A stretch of DNA of 64,000 nt, taken from positions 9,424,001-9,488,000 of the forward strand of contig OX419757.1 in the NCBI GenBank assembly GCA_948567375.1. The letters are read 5' to 3'. Positions 1-10,830 of this stretch are shown here, piece after piece. The position numbers and the translations under genes were made by a program. The notes beneath the pieces were generated by a model. The model ran no database searches. It was not told where the DNA came from and was given only the letters and a program-made list of their open reading frames with translations. This stretch comes from Lunularia cruciata (lineage: Eukaryota; Streptophyta; Marchantiopsida; Lunulariales; Lunulariaceae). Each line of letters opens with the position of its first letter. The stretch's first letter is position 1.

Positions 1-2
1 CG

Positions 3-44
3 GGTTTGAAAGCCGAGGACGAAGTAGACATCGGATCGGAGTAG
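3..44 (+). pseudogene. C-terminal tail of an N-family ORF (copy E, cut by the window edge)
   Basis: Only the last 13 codons and a TAG stop are in the window. They read as a tail with the core EDEVDIGS, matching the C-terminus of the much longer minus-strand ORF that ends at 2828 (NDEVDIGS). This is therefore the end of a second copy of the same unrecognised protein, on the plus strand. It is followed 44 bases later by a candidate 3' LTR. Confidence 0.6.
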
Positions 45-87
45 TAACAGATTTGAGATTTTAAGAGGCAGATATGAAGAGGTGCAT

Positions 88-847
88 TGTCATTTCGGAT
101 CTGCAGGTTAGAAGAGTTGTTGTAGAATGGTATATTTGTTAGAACTATCAATTTGTTCACTACTTAAGAGTGGCACTCGCAGTCAAATGTTGTTCAGTGC
201 TCATAATTTCTGAGAATAGATAAAGCAAAGTGCTGTGAAGCAGTGCTCGTTGCTTGAGCTTGATTCTGAGTATCAACTTCGTGTCTATGTTTGTGAGTGT
301 GTGAAGAATTTTGAAGGGCAAGTCAAAGTGTTTATTGGATGTTGGATTCCACAGCCTTGATCTTCATTATGTGTGTTTGATCTTGAGTGAAGTGCAATCA
401 AAGCAATGCCTTGACAGATCTGAGAGGAATTGTAGTGTTGGTAGTATTTTGCATTTGTGAGGGCAGTGCAAAGTTGATGTGAAGCAATTTTGATCAAGGA
501 AGTTGTTGCCTTCAGTGGAGGGGTGGAACACAATTCTGAGGCAAAGTTGTTTTGCAGTGAAGTGCCATTTTTGGGAGAGCTTGAATCATCACAATAAAGA
601 TTGTTTGGAAAGATTTGATGGAGTTGTGATTAAGGAGTGTTAATTTGTGTCAATTTGTGTCAAGACTGCGAGTCAATGCTTGTTACTCTCTTCTGGGTGT
701 GGTTTCTACCTGAGAGACTAAAGAAGAACTCAAGAAGAACTAAATTGTTACTTTGCTTTGTATTTGACCAATTCTGACTCGTATCTCTGCGGGAACGAAC
801 TTTACTTACCCGATTACCGCAAAAGTGATATTTGCCGGGTTGTCACA
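88..847 (+). repeat. LTR of N-family element E (3' LTR)
   Basis: This 760-bp block starts TGTCATTTCGG and ends GGGTTGTCACA, so it has TG...CA termini. It is closely matched in inverted orientation at 2121-2783. The shared last ~200 bp runs through TACCTGAGAGAC, TTTGTATTTGACC and CCGCAAAAGTGATATTTGCC. It lies just after the coding tail at 3-44, as a 3' LTR would. The 5' LTR lies outside the window. Confidence 0.65.
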
Positions 848-849
848 TC

Positions 850-2115
850 TCTCCTATGAAATAAATGAACCTACACTTGAGTAGTTTTTCTAGCTCTTCT
901 CATACCTTTTGAAAGTAGGTGGGTTCAACTTGAATGGTTTGGACTAGATTGGTATAGCATCTGGTTGTAGCAATATATGGTGTTGACATATTTGTAGGTC
1001 CATGCTCATGGGTTCCATGTAGTTGTAGGCAAACACAACCCACAATTCTTGGAAGAAAGCTTGGTAAGTAGGTTGTTTCTTAATGCCCACATTGGTGCTA
1101 ATCTTGATATACTAAGGCTTTTCCTCCACCCAAGAGATATCTAGATCTTGAGATTTGTCTACCATCTATAAGTGGAGTGGAATGGTCTCAAACAAATTTT
1201 TGGAAGGTTTGTCCAAAAAGTAGCATTTTAACCCCTCCTCAAGTATGGTGTAATGGACTTCATATTCTTTAACAATCCACTTTGTGGGTTTTTTTTAGCA
1301 TCAAAAAAAATAGTATGGGATGGAAGACTCATCTTCTTGGAATGAGCTAGAAGAACTATGTCAATCACCATAGGTTTTGTTTCATTGTCTCAAAAGATAA
1401 TAATGTTGTCATGAAGAGTTCCATGAAGATGGAAGCATTCCTTATCTATTTCTTTGTCATGGCAATTGATATCATCTTTGAGATAGAAGCATGAGGTAGT
1501 CAAGGTTTCTTGAGTATGTTCTTGGGTGCAAGGAAGTGGGAACATGGCATGGTAAAAAGCTCAATCATCAATGCTAAGAGAAGTATTGTTTGGGTCCAAA
1601 AACCCTCTAATTAGAGTGGAGGAAGCATGCCTGCCAAGAACATTTTGCGGACTTGCTAAAAGAATAAGGCTATTATGGTGTAGTTTTCTGGCTTGACCAC
1701 TCATTTCTTCTTCCATTATGAGAAGAAAATTAGCAATAGTATCTGTAATTTCCTCATCACCATCAATGTGAGCAAGTCTCCATGCATCAACATTGAAACT
1801 TGGTTCTCCTTCATGATCTGAACTTGACATTGCCCTAGTAGGATACATAGGTAATATGGTATGTCTTGATTTCTTTTTCAAGCCTGGCTTCTTGATCTGC
1901 CATGAGATGACTACATCAGCATCTACCAGCTAGAAGATTCCCAATAAGAGTGGAAATTGTATTCACAAAGGCATATCCATTATCAAGTAATTGATCAAGA
2001 AGGTTTGCTTCCTTATGAGTGTGAGAACCTTGGTTAACACTCCAAGACGGTGATTTTGCTATCCATTGGCTATATAGAGAAGGGTGAGAGTCTTTGTCAT
2101 TCTTGTCATCCCTAT
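850..2115 (-). pseudogene. Degraded minus-strand ORF of unknown product between two inverted LTRs
   Basis: Reading the minus strand from about 2115 down to 850 gives a broken open frame of roughly 420 codons. Open stretches include 1916-2120 (containing LLDQLLDNGYAFVNTI) and 1561-1881 (rich in acidic and polar residues, e.g. DGDEEITDTIANFLL). Below 1561 the frame continues with several stops. I do not recognise the family. The segment fills exactly the space between two LTRs that face each other tail to tail. It could be old target DNA, such as a decayed gene or another element, into which both LTR elements inserted. Confidence 0.3.
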
Positions 2116-2120
2116 ACTTT

Positions 2121-2783
2121 TGTGACAACCCGGCAAATATCACTTTTGCGGTAATTGGGTAAGTAAAGTTTGTTCCCACAGAGATACAAGTCAGAATTGG
2201 TCAAATACAAAGCAAAGTAACAATTTTAGTTCTTCTTGAGTTCTTCTTTAGTCCCTCAGGTAGAAACCACACCCAGAAGAGAGTAACAAGCTCACAATCT
2301 TGACAACTTGTCACGAACACACACATAATCACATCATAGCAAATTCTGTCCAAATAACTAAAGGCATAACTTCCTCGATCAAAATTGCTTCACATCAACT
2401 TCGTGCTGCAATCACAAATGCAGAATACTACTAACACTACAATTCCTCTTAGATCTGTCAAGGCATTGCTCCAATGCACTTCACTCAGGATCAAACACAC
2501 AGAATGAATATCAAGGTTGTAGATTCCAACAACCATAGACACACTAACTTGCTCTTTGGAATTCTCCATACACTCACAAACACAAACACAAAATTGACAA
2601 TCGGAATTAAACTTAAGCGACGAGTGCTAAGAACAGCACTTCGCTTTATCTATCTTCAGAAATGTGAATATTGAATAACATTGTACTGCGATTCCTCCAC
2701 TTAAATACTGAAGCAAACGGCAGACCTGCCTACCTATGCACCGCTTCCTAACATCTATTCCTACCTACAGATCCCAAGTGACA
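2121..2783 (-). repeat. 3' LTR of N-family element D
   Basis: On the minus strand this 663-bp block starts TGTCACTTGGGATC and ends CCGGGTTGTCACA. It is homologous along most of its length to the plus-strand LTR at 88-847. It lies just downstream of the stop codon of the N-family ORF at 2828, as expected of a 3' LTR. A TATTTAAG motif (seen as cttaaata near 2700) is a possible TATA box and recurs near 40826 and 57110 beside other family copies. Confidence 0.65.
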
Positions 2784-2827
2784 GTCTATGTTTTCATATC
2801 TGCATCTTCCTATCTCAAAATCGATAC

Positions 2828-5653
2828 TTATCCCGATCCAATGTCTACCTCATCATTGGCTTCCAAACCCAATGATCTTCTTAATACTTTGCCTTCTTTG
2901 GGTTTAGCTGATTCTACCAATTCCTTCACTAATTCTATGACTTCTACACTAGGAACTACAATTGAGCTTAGGAGTGACTTATCTAAATCTCTATCTCCTG
3001 ACCCACTCTTCTCTAATGTGTCAATTATCAAGTCCAATGACACTTGAATTCCTACTTCTGTGACATCGGGTTTCTTCTCTATTGTCACACTATTCCGAAT
3101 CTTTTCTAACTCCAAATTGACTAAATCTAGTCTAAGACTAACATTGTTCTCTACATCTAACATTTTCCTATCTACGCGTTCCCTCAATCAAATCAATAAG
3201 GTGTTCATGTCCACATCCTTGGCTTTCCTCTTCCGATTTTCCTGCACAAGTAACTTCAACTCATGTAGGCAAGCTTCCTCTAATCTCCCCTCAGCCTCCG
3301 TGCTTAAAATTGCTCTTAACTTCCCTGCAACTTCCCCTACTGACTTCGATGCATATCCTCGAGAGCGCTCTACCTTCAACTCCTCACGATACATCTTCAA
3401 CTCGTCTTCGTATTCTGCAGCGAGCATCTTCTTCTCCTCTGCATATTGCATGCTCTACCTTTCTGCACTCCGGATAGGTTCTCGTAATCGTTCCTCTTCT
3501 TCTTGCCTTGCTGCCAACTCTCTCTGCCATGCTTGATCTTTTGCTGCTGCACTCTGCTTCAAACTCTCCAAATCTTGCTCCATTATGATGGTCATCGCCT
3601 TCAAATGAACATTCTCAATGCACACATCACTCACTTCCTCCTTCATCTTGCTGAGCCACATCGCATGTTTTGTGATTTCTCCAGCTTGCCTCTGCAGTTC
3701 TTTTTCTTTTACTTCGTAGCTTTCTTGTAGCATGGTCAAAGTTTTCTTCATCAAGCCTTCCTCCCTCCGAAGTACTTCCACTTCCTCACTTCTTCGGACT
3801 TGTTGCTCCTGCAACTCCCCTTCACTTCACTTATCAAATACGTCACGATCTGCAACTTGTTCATCCCCTTCATGCGATCTCAGGGAATTACTCTCCGATG
3901 CTCCTTCAATAGCCCTAGCAACAGTGTGACCACCTTTGTCAAATATATATATCCTACCAAAGTTTTCTTCCTCTTCATTGCCATCTTTGTCTGGAGTCTT
4001 CTCCTCCGTCATTGGCTCCTTCATCCAAAGTCACGGTCCTCGTATCTTCACCGTTTTGGTACTTTCTTCGTCTTGGCCCCTTGAACTCGGCCCTGCGGGA
4101 TTCTCCTCTTTCTCTTCTGGTCTTGACTTGTTCACCACCATTGCCTGACAAGCCTCACTTACTGCCACCGATTGCTAAACCTCTGGCTCCCCATCGCTAT
4201 CGCTCCCAGACTCCTCACTTTTTAAGGTGAGCTCCTCTTCTTCAGATTCCTCCTCTTGTGACTTAGTTTCTTCCCCACACTCCGATCCCGATGATGCCTC
4301 TTTTACGATCTTTGCAGTCTTCAAAATCAGTCGCCGAGTCTTCCTTTGTGTGGGAGGCGACCTTGCTTCTTTGGGTTTGCCATGTTTCTTTGTCTTCGGA
4401 CTGGTAATTTCTTTGACTTTCCATTTTCCGGTCTTTGAGAAGTATTCATCATTCGCTCGAAGATGCAGCATATACTGGCGCTCTTCCTCGTCTGCTTCCC
4501 GTCGTAAATCTGGATGCATGTGAGACACCATATGATGATGCTCTTCTTCGGTCAGCAAGTTCAGTCCGAAGTAAAAGTGGGTTGCAAATGGTGCAAAGTA
4601 ATGTGGTGGCGAGCCCGTTTGCCAATTAACCACCATCTGCCTTGTTCGGTGGTAAAAGCACTTTGCCCAATTCACTAGAGCTCCTGCAAACATTTGATGG
4701 AAGAAGACAGCTTGCTGCATGTTCATGTAGGTGGTTCATTTTGGCTTGAACATGGCCATCATCGCCCCCACAATGATTCTTTGGATTGGATCCCGATAGG
4801 ACTCCACCTTGTAGCCATTCGTAGTTCTCGGAGCAAAAAACAAATTGCGGATCTCCGCCGTCTCCTCTACAGCATCACACTTCCGAGAGAAGGTGATCCC
4901 CGTTGACTCTCCTGCTTCTCTCCCCAATACTAACTTCCAATCCGACTCAGTCCATCAAGCCGGATTGCCTCTCTTCCCTTCCACCTTGGGACCCTCCTAA
5001 CAGTTACTAGCAGCAATCTCTGCCATCACTCCCGGGAAACTGAAATTCCAGTTCCATGCTAAAAAGGTAATACAAAGTCTAATCAAGACTTCAATTCTAG
5101 CTACTACATCTACTCTTTGGATTGCAAAACCTCGCACCGCCAGCACGTTGGCCACCTTCTTTGCCATGATCTGTTCTCTTGTTCTATGATGTTGGAAGAT
5201 GAGACCCTCTCTTGGACGAGACACACTAACTTCCTTAGGGTTTTGGAAAATCTCACTCTCGATGGGCTTTCGGACACGCATAACTATAGGACGACTACTC
5301 AAAGGGATTGGAAATTCAACTTTTCCCTTCATAGTTGCAATTTTATATTACCCCGAATTGCAATCATTCTTCAATCGATTTAAGCTTCAAATTTCTCTCT
5401 TTTGTGTGCAACTCCCGATCACTATCAAGACATGCTTCTTCTGCTCCCATTGTTTCTTGAAATGTACTTTCTTGCAACGTACCAAGGTTGTTAAACGGTC
5501 TTCATCTCTCCTCCGCCTTCCAACCTGAAGACGGTGATCTTTGGACTTTTTCCAGTGTACTCCTCTTCCAAGTACCTCCATCATCGGATCCGATGTCATC
5601 TTCTTCAGATTTCCTCCGAAGTTACTTTTGTCCATTCTTCGTCCACAATTCAA
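2828..5653 (-). pseudogene. N-family ORF, copy D: ~940-codon unrecognised coiled-coil protein, one frame with several stops
   Basis: Open segments 5387-5653, 4997-5332, 4736-4927, 4175-4726, 3827-4024, 3455-3814, 3188-3451 and 2828-3187 all share one minus-strand frame. They are separated only by stops (TGA at 3188, 3827, 4736, 4955 and 5387; TAG at 3455, 4175 and 4997; TAA at 5348) and no frameshift. The N-terminal third is basic. A central block (about 4560-4830) carries NGYKV, then FKPK-stop-TTYMN, then VNWAKCFYHRTRQ and ATHFYF; this block recurs in four other copies in the window. Next comes a Lys/Arg patch and a Glu/Ser-rich acidic stretch (4175-4450). The C-terminal third (2828-3820) is Glu/Lys/Leu-rich and predicts long coiled coils. 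No RT, protease, integrase or zinc knuckle is visible. Element D is therefore either non-autonomous or carries a novel gag-like protein. The function is unknown. Confidence 0.6.
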
Positions 5654-7594
5654 CTTTCAGTGCTTGCTTCTTCTCTTAAACACAACTAAACATGGAAAAA
5701 AAAAATGTGGGTACCACAACCTTCTATCACGCCCTTAGTGATGATGTTTACCAAGGATCCTAAGTCAATGCTACAATTAAGAATAATGCTTCCTTGGATG
5801 GTTATAAGGATATTTGGATCATGGACCTTGGTGTAAATATGTAGAGATTACATGGAATTTCCTAAACTAAGGCGGTATATGGGATGCTTGTAATTGGAGG
5901 TATTGGACTACCTATGGGAATAGGTTTCTTTTGCTATGGAACAATGTTTTTTGAAAGGGGGTCCTTGAAGCAAACTATAGGTTGAATTATTATAAGGAAG
6001 TTTTGTAGCTTCCTATGTTATATGGGAAAGACTTTGCATAGTTATTTCAAGGTGATGTTTGCCTTGGTGTTTGCTAGATTGGCAAGAATTTTGTAGTTGT
6101 ATATGATAGGCATTAGTGGTTGCTTTGCCAAGGTATCAAACATAGGTATGGCAGCTCTCTACATCTCTAGAGTGGGCTACAAGATTCATCACACGTTTCA
6201 TTTTAGTTGAGCTCTTGGAAGAATAGCTTTTTGTATTAGAGTTGCTACTTATGGAAGGTGCTTCATAAGTGCAAAATTGTATTACAAAGAACACATTTGC
6301 CTTAATAACAACACTTGTGCTATTTAGAAGTGCCTCTCTCTTATTGAATCCTTCCTCTATGGTAATGAAATGCACATTCTTGTAGATGGTCCAAGGATAC
6401 CTCATGTTTGAGTTATGAAATTCCTAAACTTCAAGTATTGTGCTCTGGTATGGACTCCATATTAGAACATGCAACAAGCAGGTTTGTTTGTTGTGCACTA
6501 GTTGGTGTAGTGATTTTCATTACAGATATGATAACATATCTTTGGTCCAAGAGGTACTCTACCTTGTCCATTTCCTCTTCCTTTGCAGAAGAGCAGATCC
6601 CATAAGTGTTGGTTGAGATTATTGTGTTTCAAGATAATGTCCACGGCATGTGTTCTTTCTTCCCTTGGTTCTTGGCACCATCAAAGTGTCCTACAAGTGA
6701 TCATGTATGCCCATACCTTCTATAATGGCAGCAAAAATTTGGAATGTCTAGGGTAGCACATTAAGTATTAGTGTGTTTCTGTCCAAGGAAACATGTACAA
6801 GAGATCTCTCCCTTAGTAGAAATATTTACCAAATTCCTCTTGAGGTTGTTTTGCAAGGTGAACATTCTCCAATCATTTCAACTTGACCAAGATATCCTCC
6901 ATCTTGATGTTTATGGCCGGGACATTGATAATTACAAGCATTGGTTATCCTAATTAAGTTGGACTAGCTACATGTGGAACTACAAGGACAGGTGTGGTTG
7001 CATGCATGAGCACTTGTACATATACAGGTGTTGGTTGACGTATCACATAATGAGCCAATGCAAAAGTACTTCTATAGAAGTAGTTAGACTATAAGAATCC
7101 TTGAGTAGCAGCATAGAAGTTATGCATAACAATCCCTTTGAAGCCTTCTATTATAAAGCAAGGGCTCTATAACACTTTTCTCTTTCTCTTGCAATTGGGC
7201 TTAGTCAACTCGTAGAGACCTTCTCTTGCAGCCCCGTATAAAGAATCCCAAAATCCTTCATTATCTCACCCTATTACCATCTTGTAGAAGGTTTCTCACT
7301 CCTTACACTTGGTACCTTTCCCCAACCGATATCTATAGATGCAATAACTTGAAACACATCCAACAATTGCCCAAAATATCAAAATATGTAATGGGTTTGC
7401 CTGCAACTTGCTTGGGATATGATGGGTTTGCTTATAAAGAAGACTAGATCTGCTCATAGAATATGAATTTGCTGACTCCCAACTGGATATGCTTGGTTTT
7501 CAAGTGGCTTTCTTGCATGGAATTTGGGTTTGCTTGGTCAAAACAAATACCAACATGGCTTCAGTCCAACAAATTGCTTTGCTTGGGTGGTAAT

Positions 7595-7719
7595 TGGCTC
7601 TACACAGATCTAACTTAGATTGGCTTAAGTGGCAATGGCTCCACATGTATCCGAGTTAGATTTGCTTGAAGAACAATTGGCTACATGCAGATCCAAGTTG
7701 GATTCAGTTAGGGGTTGGA
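7595..7719 (+). repeat. Degenerate ~42-bp tandem repeat, three units
   Basis: Three successive units of 41-42 bases begin TGGCTCTACAC, TGGCTCCACAT and TGGCTACATGC. Each continues with a motif close to AGATC-AGTTAGATTTGCTT. The units are diverged but the spacing is regular. Confidence 0.45.
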
Positions 7720-8217
7720 TGGATTTGGTCAAAAAGAAGTGGCTTTGGTCATGAAGCTACTTAGGTTTTCTCAAGCCTTGGGGTTTTAGGGTTTATCAAC
7801 AATTTGAAATGAATTTGAAACAAAAAATTTGCAAATAGACATTTTGTTGTCCATGATGATTTCAAAACATTTTTAGATAGACATTTTGCTCTCCATGGTT
7901 TTTCAACGGTTGCTCTCCAAAGACAATTTAAGAAACAAATTCAAGACACTTATATGAGTACATAGTATGGTAACTCAAATATGACCTTTAGGCTAAGAAA
8001 ATCCAAATTACACCCCCAAATTCCTTGATGGTATCTCTAATTTGGATTTGGTCTAACCATGTTCATGTAATTTTGGTTATGTCATTCCAAAGTTTGTGGA
8101 ATTTACCCAACCAATTCCATTTGTTGATGTCTTCCATGTTAGGAGAGTAAGAGCATGTTTGATAATCAAGGATATTTTCCATTGCTATGGTTCCTTCTGA
8201 TATTGGGTCTTTTGGAT

Positions 8218-8720
8218 TCTTCTCCGTCCACTTTTATTGCAATTCTAGGCTCTTCTAATTCTCCCCCTTTTGTTTCTTTATGATTCTCCTCCTTCCTTGA
8301 TTTAGCAATTCTCCTCCTTCCCAATTCTCCCCTTTCTTGATTCTACCATTCTCTCACTTCCCTAATTTTTCAATCCCTCTTTTGCATGATTTTGGCCCAT
8401 TTCCCTTAAGTAATTCTACTTGGCTCGATGCAATTCTTTCCTCTTTTGTGATTCTACTAAGCTCTCCACAATTCTTTCTCCTCTCCATCTAGGAATTCTC
8501 TTAAACTCTTCTTTTCCCTTTCTCCTTCTACAATTTTTGAATTCACCATTCTATGATTCTGTCCAAAAATTCTATAATTCTCGGCTCGCCTCCTTCTTCT
8601 CAAATGTCCCAAAAATTCTTAACTTCTTTTTCTCTCCTCTGTTCCTACAATCTTCTCTTCTTCCAGGCTCTTTTCTTCTCTTCTACCTTAAATGCATTCT
8701 CTACGTTCAACTCCCATGTG
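8218..8720 (+). repeat. Pyrimidine-rich low-complexity tract
   Basis: About 500 bases consist mostly of C and T on the plus strand, with recurring ATTCTCCTCCTTCC and GATTCTACCATTCT words. A 143-codon open frame in it is explained by the skewed composition and is not called as a gene. Confidence 0.6.
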
Positions 8721-9744
8721 ATTTTCCTCTAGTGAAATTTCCCAAAGTGAGAATTTCTTTGAGTGAGAAATGCTTCAAATGGAAAATAAAATTTCTCTTT
8801 GAAATGCTTCTAACACAAAAAATTGAAAATGTTTCTAATCTCATTCTCTAACCATCAAAGGGAAATATTTTTTTATTCAAAAAATCTTGTTCTTCAAATT
8901 GAAAATTGTTCTAAGGTAGTACAAAAAATATGATTTCCTTTGTGTAAATAAGCACTCACTTTATCACCAATGCCAATTTCCTATTTTTCTCCAAGTAGAT
9001 TATTTACAAGGAGAAACTCCTATACATTTTCTCATTTCCCATGGACCAAGTCCTTGCTCTGATTCCTATCTCTATTATTTTTATTGCTATTATGATACAT
9101 TGTGTTTTCAAGGAGTTTGATAAACCATGTTTCAAGGACAAACTCCTAAGCGTTTTCACATGGACTAAGTCCAATAAATCTTGGCTTTGATGATATTTGT
9201 AATTGCTATTGCTATTGTGACTATCCAATTTCTAATGTTAAATGGACAACACTATTTTGCTATCATTCATGCCACTAAATTAATTGCTATCAAATCTTCT
9301 CTCAACATCCACTCCAAATGAACATGCAAAATAGGTGATCAAATAACCTAAATTTTTTTCTACCCAATTTCACACCAACAACATTAAATCCTTCTATCAT
9401 ATAGAAGCATATCCCCGCAACTACTTCAAAAAAAATTAAAAATCCCGACAACAACTTCCACAATTTTACATTGAGCAAATCCATTCTTAAACAAGCAAAG
9501 CCACTCTAAAATGAAAAAGCCACAAATTTTCATGAGCAATTACAAGATTTTGGATTTTGGTTTCGCACAGCCAAAGCCAATACATGAGCAATCTCCTCCT
9601 TAAACAAGTAAACCTAAGTTTAAAATGGAGACTCCAGAATGCACAAGCAAAGCTCATAAAAAAAGAGTGACCTCATTGCCAAAAAAGGAAGCTTGTGGAA
9701 TTATATGTATAATCCCTAGAAACCAAAAATATCATGCTTTATTT

Positions 9745-10830
9745 TTATTCATGGTTTCCATACAAGTGTCCACTAGAAGTCCAATTCAATGCAAGGCAAG
9801 TTTCTACAACTAAGCACCTAGTTTCTTCTTGGACTCCTTGAGTGCTCTTAATTTTGGCCTCCATTTGACTAGTGCTCCCAGCACCTACGTCCATAGAGTG
9901 AATGCTTTCTGATTCCTCTCTTCCTAATTCCTCTTTGTTATCTTCCCAAATATCACATCTATTAATAAAAAATTTGTGCAATATAACACAACTAGAAATC
10001 CAAAAAAGGAGGTAGGAATTGCATTCTCTATTATTTAAATTGTAACTCAATTCCCTTAAAGAATACCAACATGCTTTCAATATACCAATGCAATTTTCAT
10101 TAAGGGACCTTGTTTGAGCCACACATACATTAAAGTACTTCTCCTCTTGAGTGTTAGGTTGTTTAAACAAAGGACCTAAATTACTCATTGGTATATATCT
10201 AGCATCACCTATTAAATATTCATTGGTCTCAAAAGGATGAATAGGCCTTGGTGATTTAGGTTAGACCATATCTTGGAAATTTTCAAACATGTTGTATCAT
10301 GACATGATCCAAGCATTCTTGTTCAATACAACCAAGTTCATTAACCACCTACTATACTCAATATTCAACAAACAAACTTCATGTTGACTATGCAGTTTGT
10401 GTCACTTTATGTTGGGAGATTGTGTACCTACATCACAATGAATGATCCGGCTTGTCATCACAAACCACCTACCTATTTATAGAGTAAGATCTCTTCCTAC
10501 TAAAGTATACTTCTTTATTGATAGTGTGCCTTTGTGAAAAGGGAAATAAAGTACCATCCACTAATCATATAGACCCTAGAAATACTTTCAAATGTGAAAT
10601 TCTTGCTCTCTCTTCAATCTTGGGCCATTGCACTTCCTTCCTCATAAGTGATAGAATGGAAATGGTTACTCTTTGAGTAAATTTGGTGGTAGACTTGCAC
10701 TAATTCCCCATAAATTCATTCCTCTAACTACACATGCTCCATTTCCATTATGTTCAAATTGATCTAGTGCTAATGCAACTTGGAGCTATACATGTGTTTT
10801 AGTTTCTTTCAACTTCCCTCCTCCTTTTGA
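9745..10830 (-). pseudogene. PIF/Harbinger (HARBI1-like) transposase relic
   Basis: Read on the minus strand, the pieces fall in family order. An N-terminal helical motif near 10770-10830 reads ALDQFEHNGNGA. The first-aspartate region near 10530 reads DGTLFPF, followed by FSRKRSYSIN and VVCDD. The second-aspartate motif near 10205 reads EYLIGDARY. The C-terminal segment (10050-10190) reads EEKYFN...NENCIGILKACW...SCVILHKFFIN, matching the family's ENAFG-LK-RW and CCVLHN blocks. Only the last part (9745-10188) is an open frame; upstream is broken by stops and frameshifts. The family makes a DDE transposase that works with a Myb-like partner; no partner gene or terminal inverted repeats were identified. 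Dead copy. Confidence 0.7.

Larger units (their letters stand above)
5700..9740. other. 4 kb without a recognisable gene
   Basis: No open frame here resembles a known family. The stretch is moderately AT-rich and holds only short chance ORFs. A small tandem repeat (7595-7719) and a pyrimidine-rich tract (8218-8720) are listed separately. I found no LTR or primer site here that would mark the 5' end of element D. Confidence 0.5.

Noticed and set aside
3060-4230. Plus-strand Ser/Leu-rich open frames
   Set aside because: They are antisense shadows of the Glu/Lys-rich coiled-coil frame of copy D.
8420-8851. 143-codon open frame on the plus strand
   Set aside because: It lies in a pyrimidine-rich low-complexity tract, is Phe/Ser/Leu-rich by composition, and has no domain or neighbour supporting a gene.
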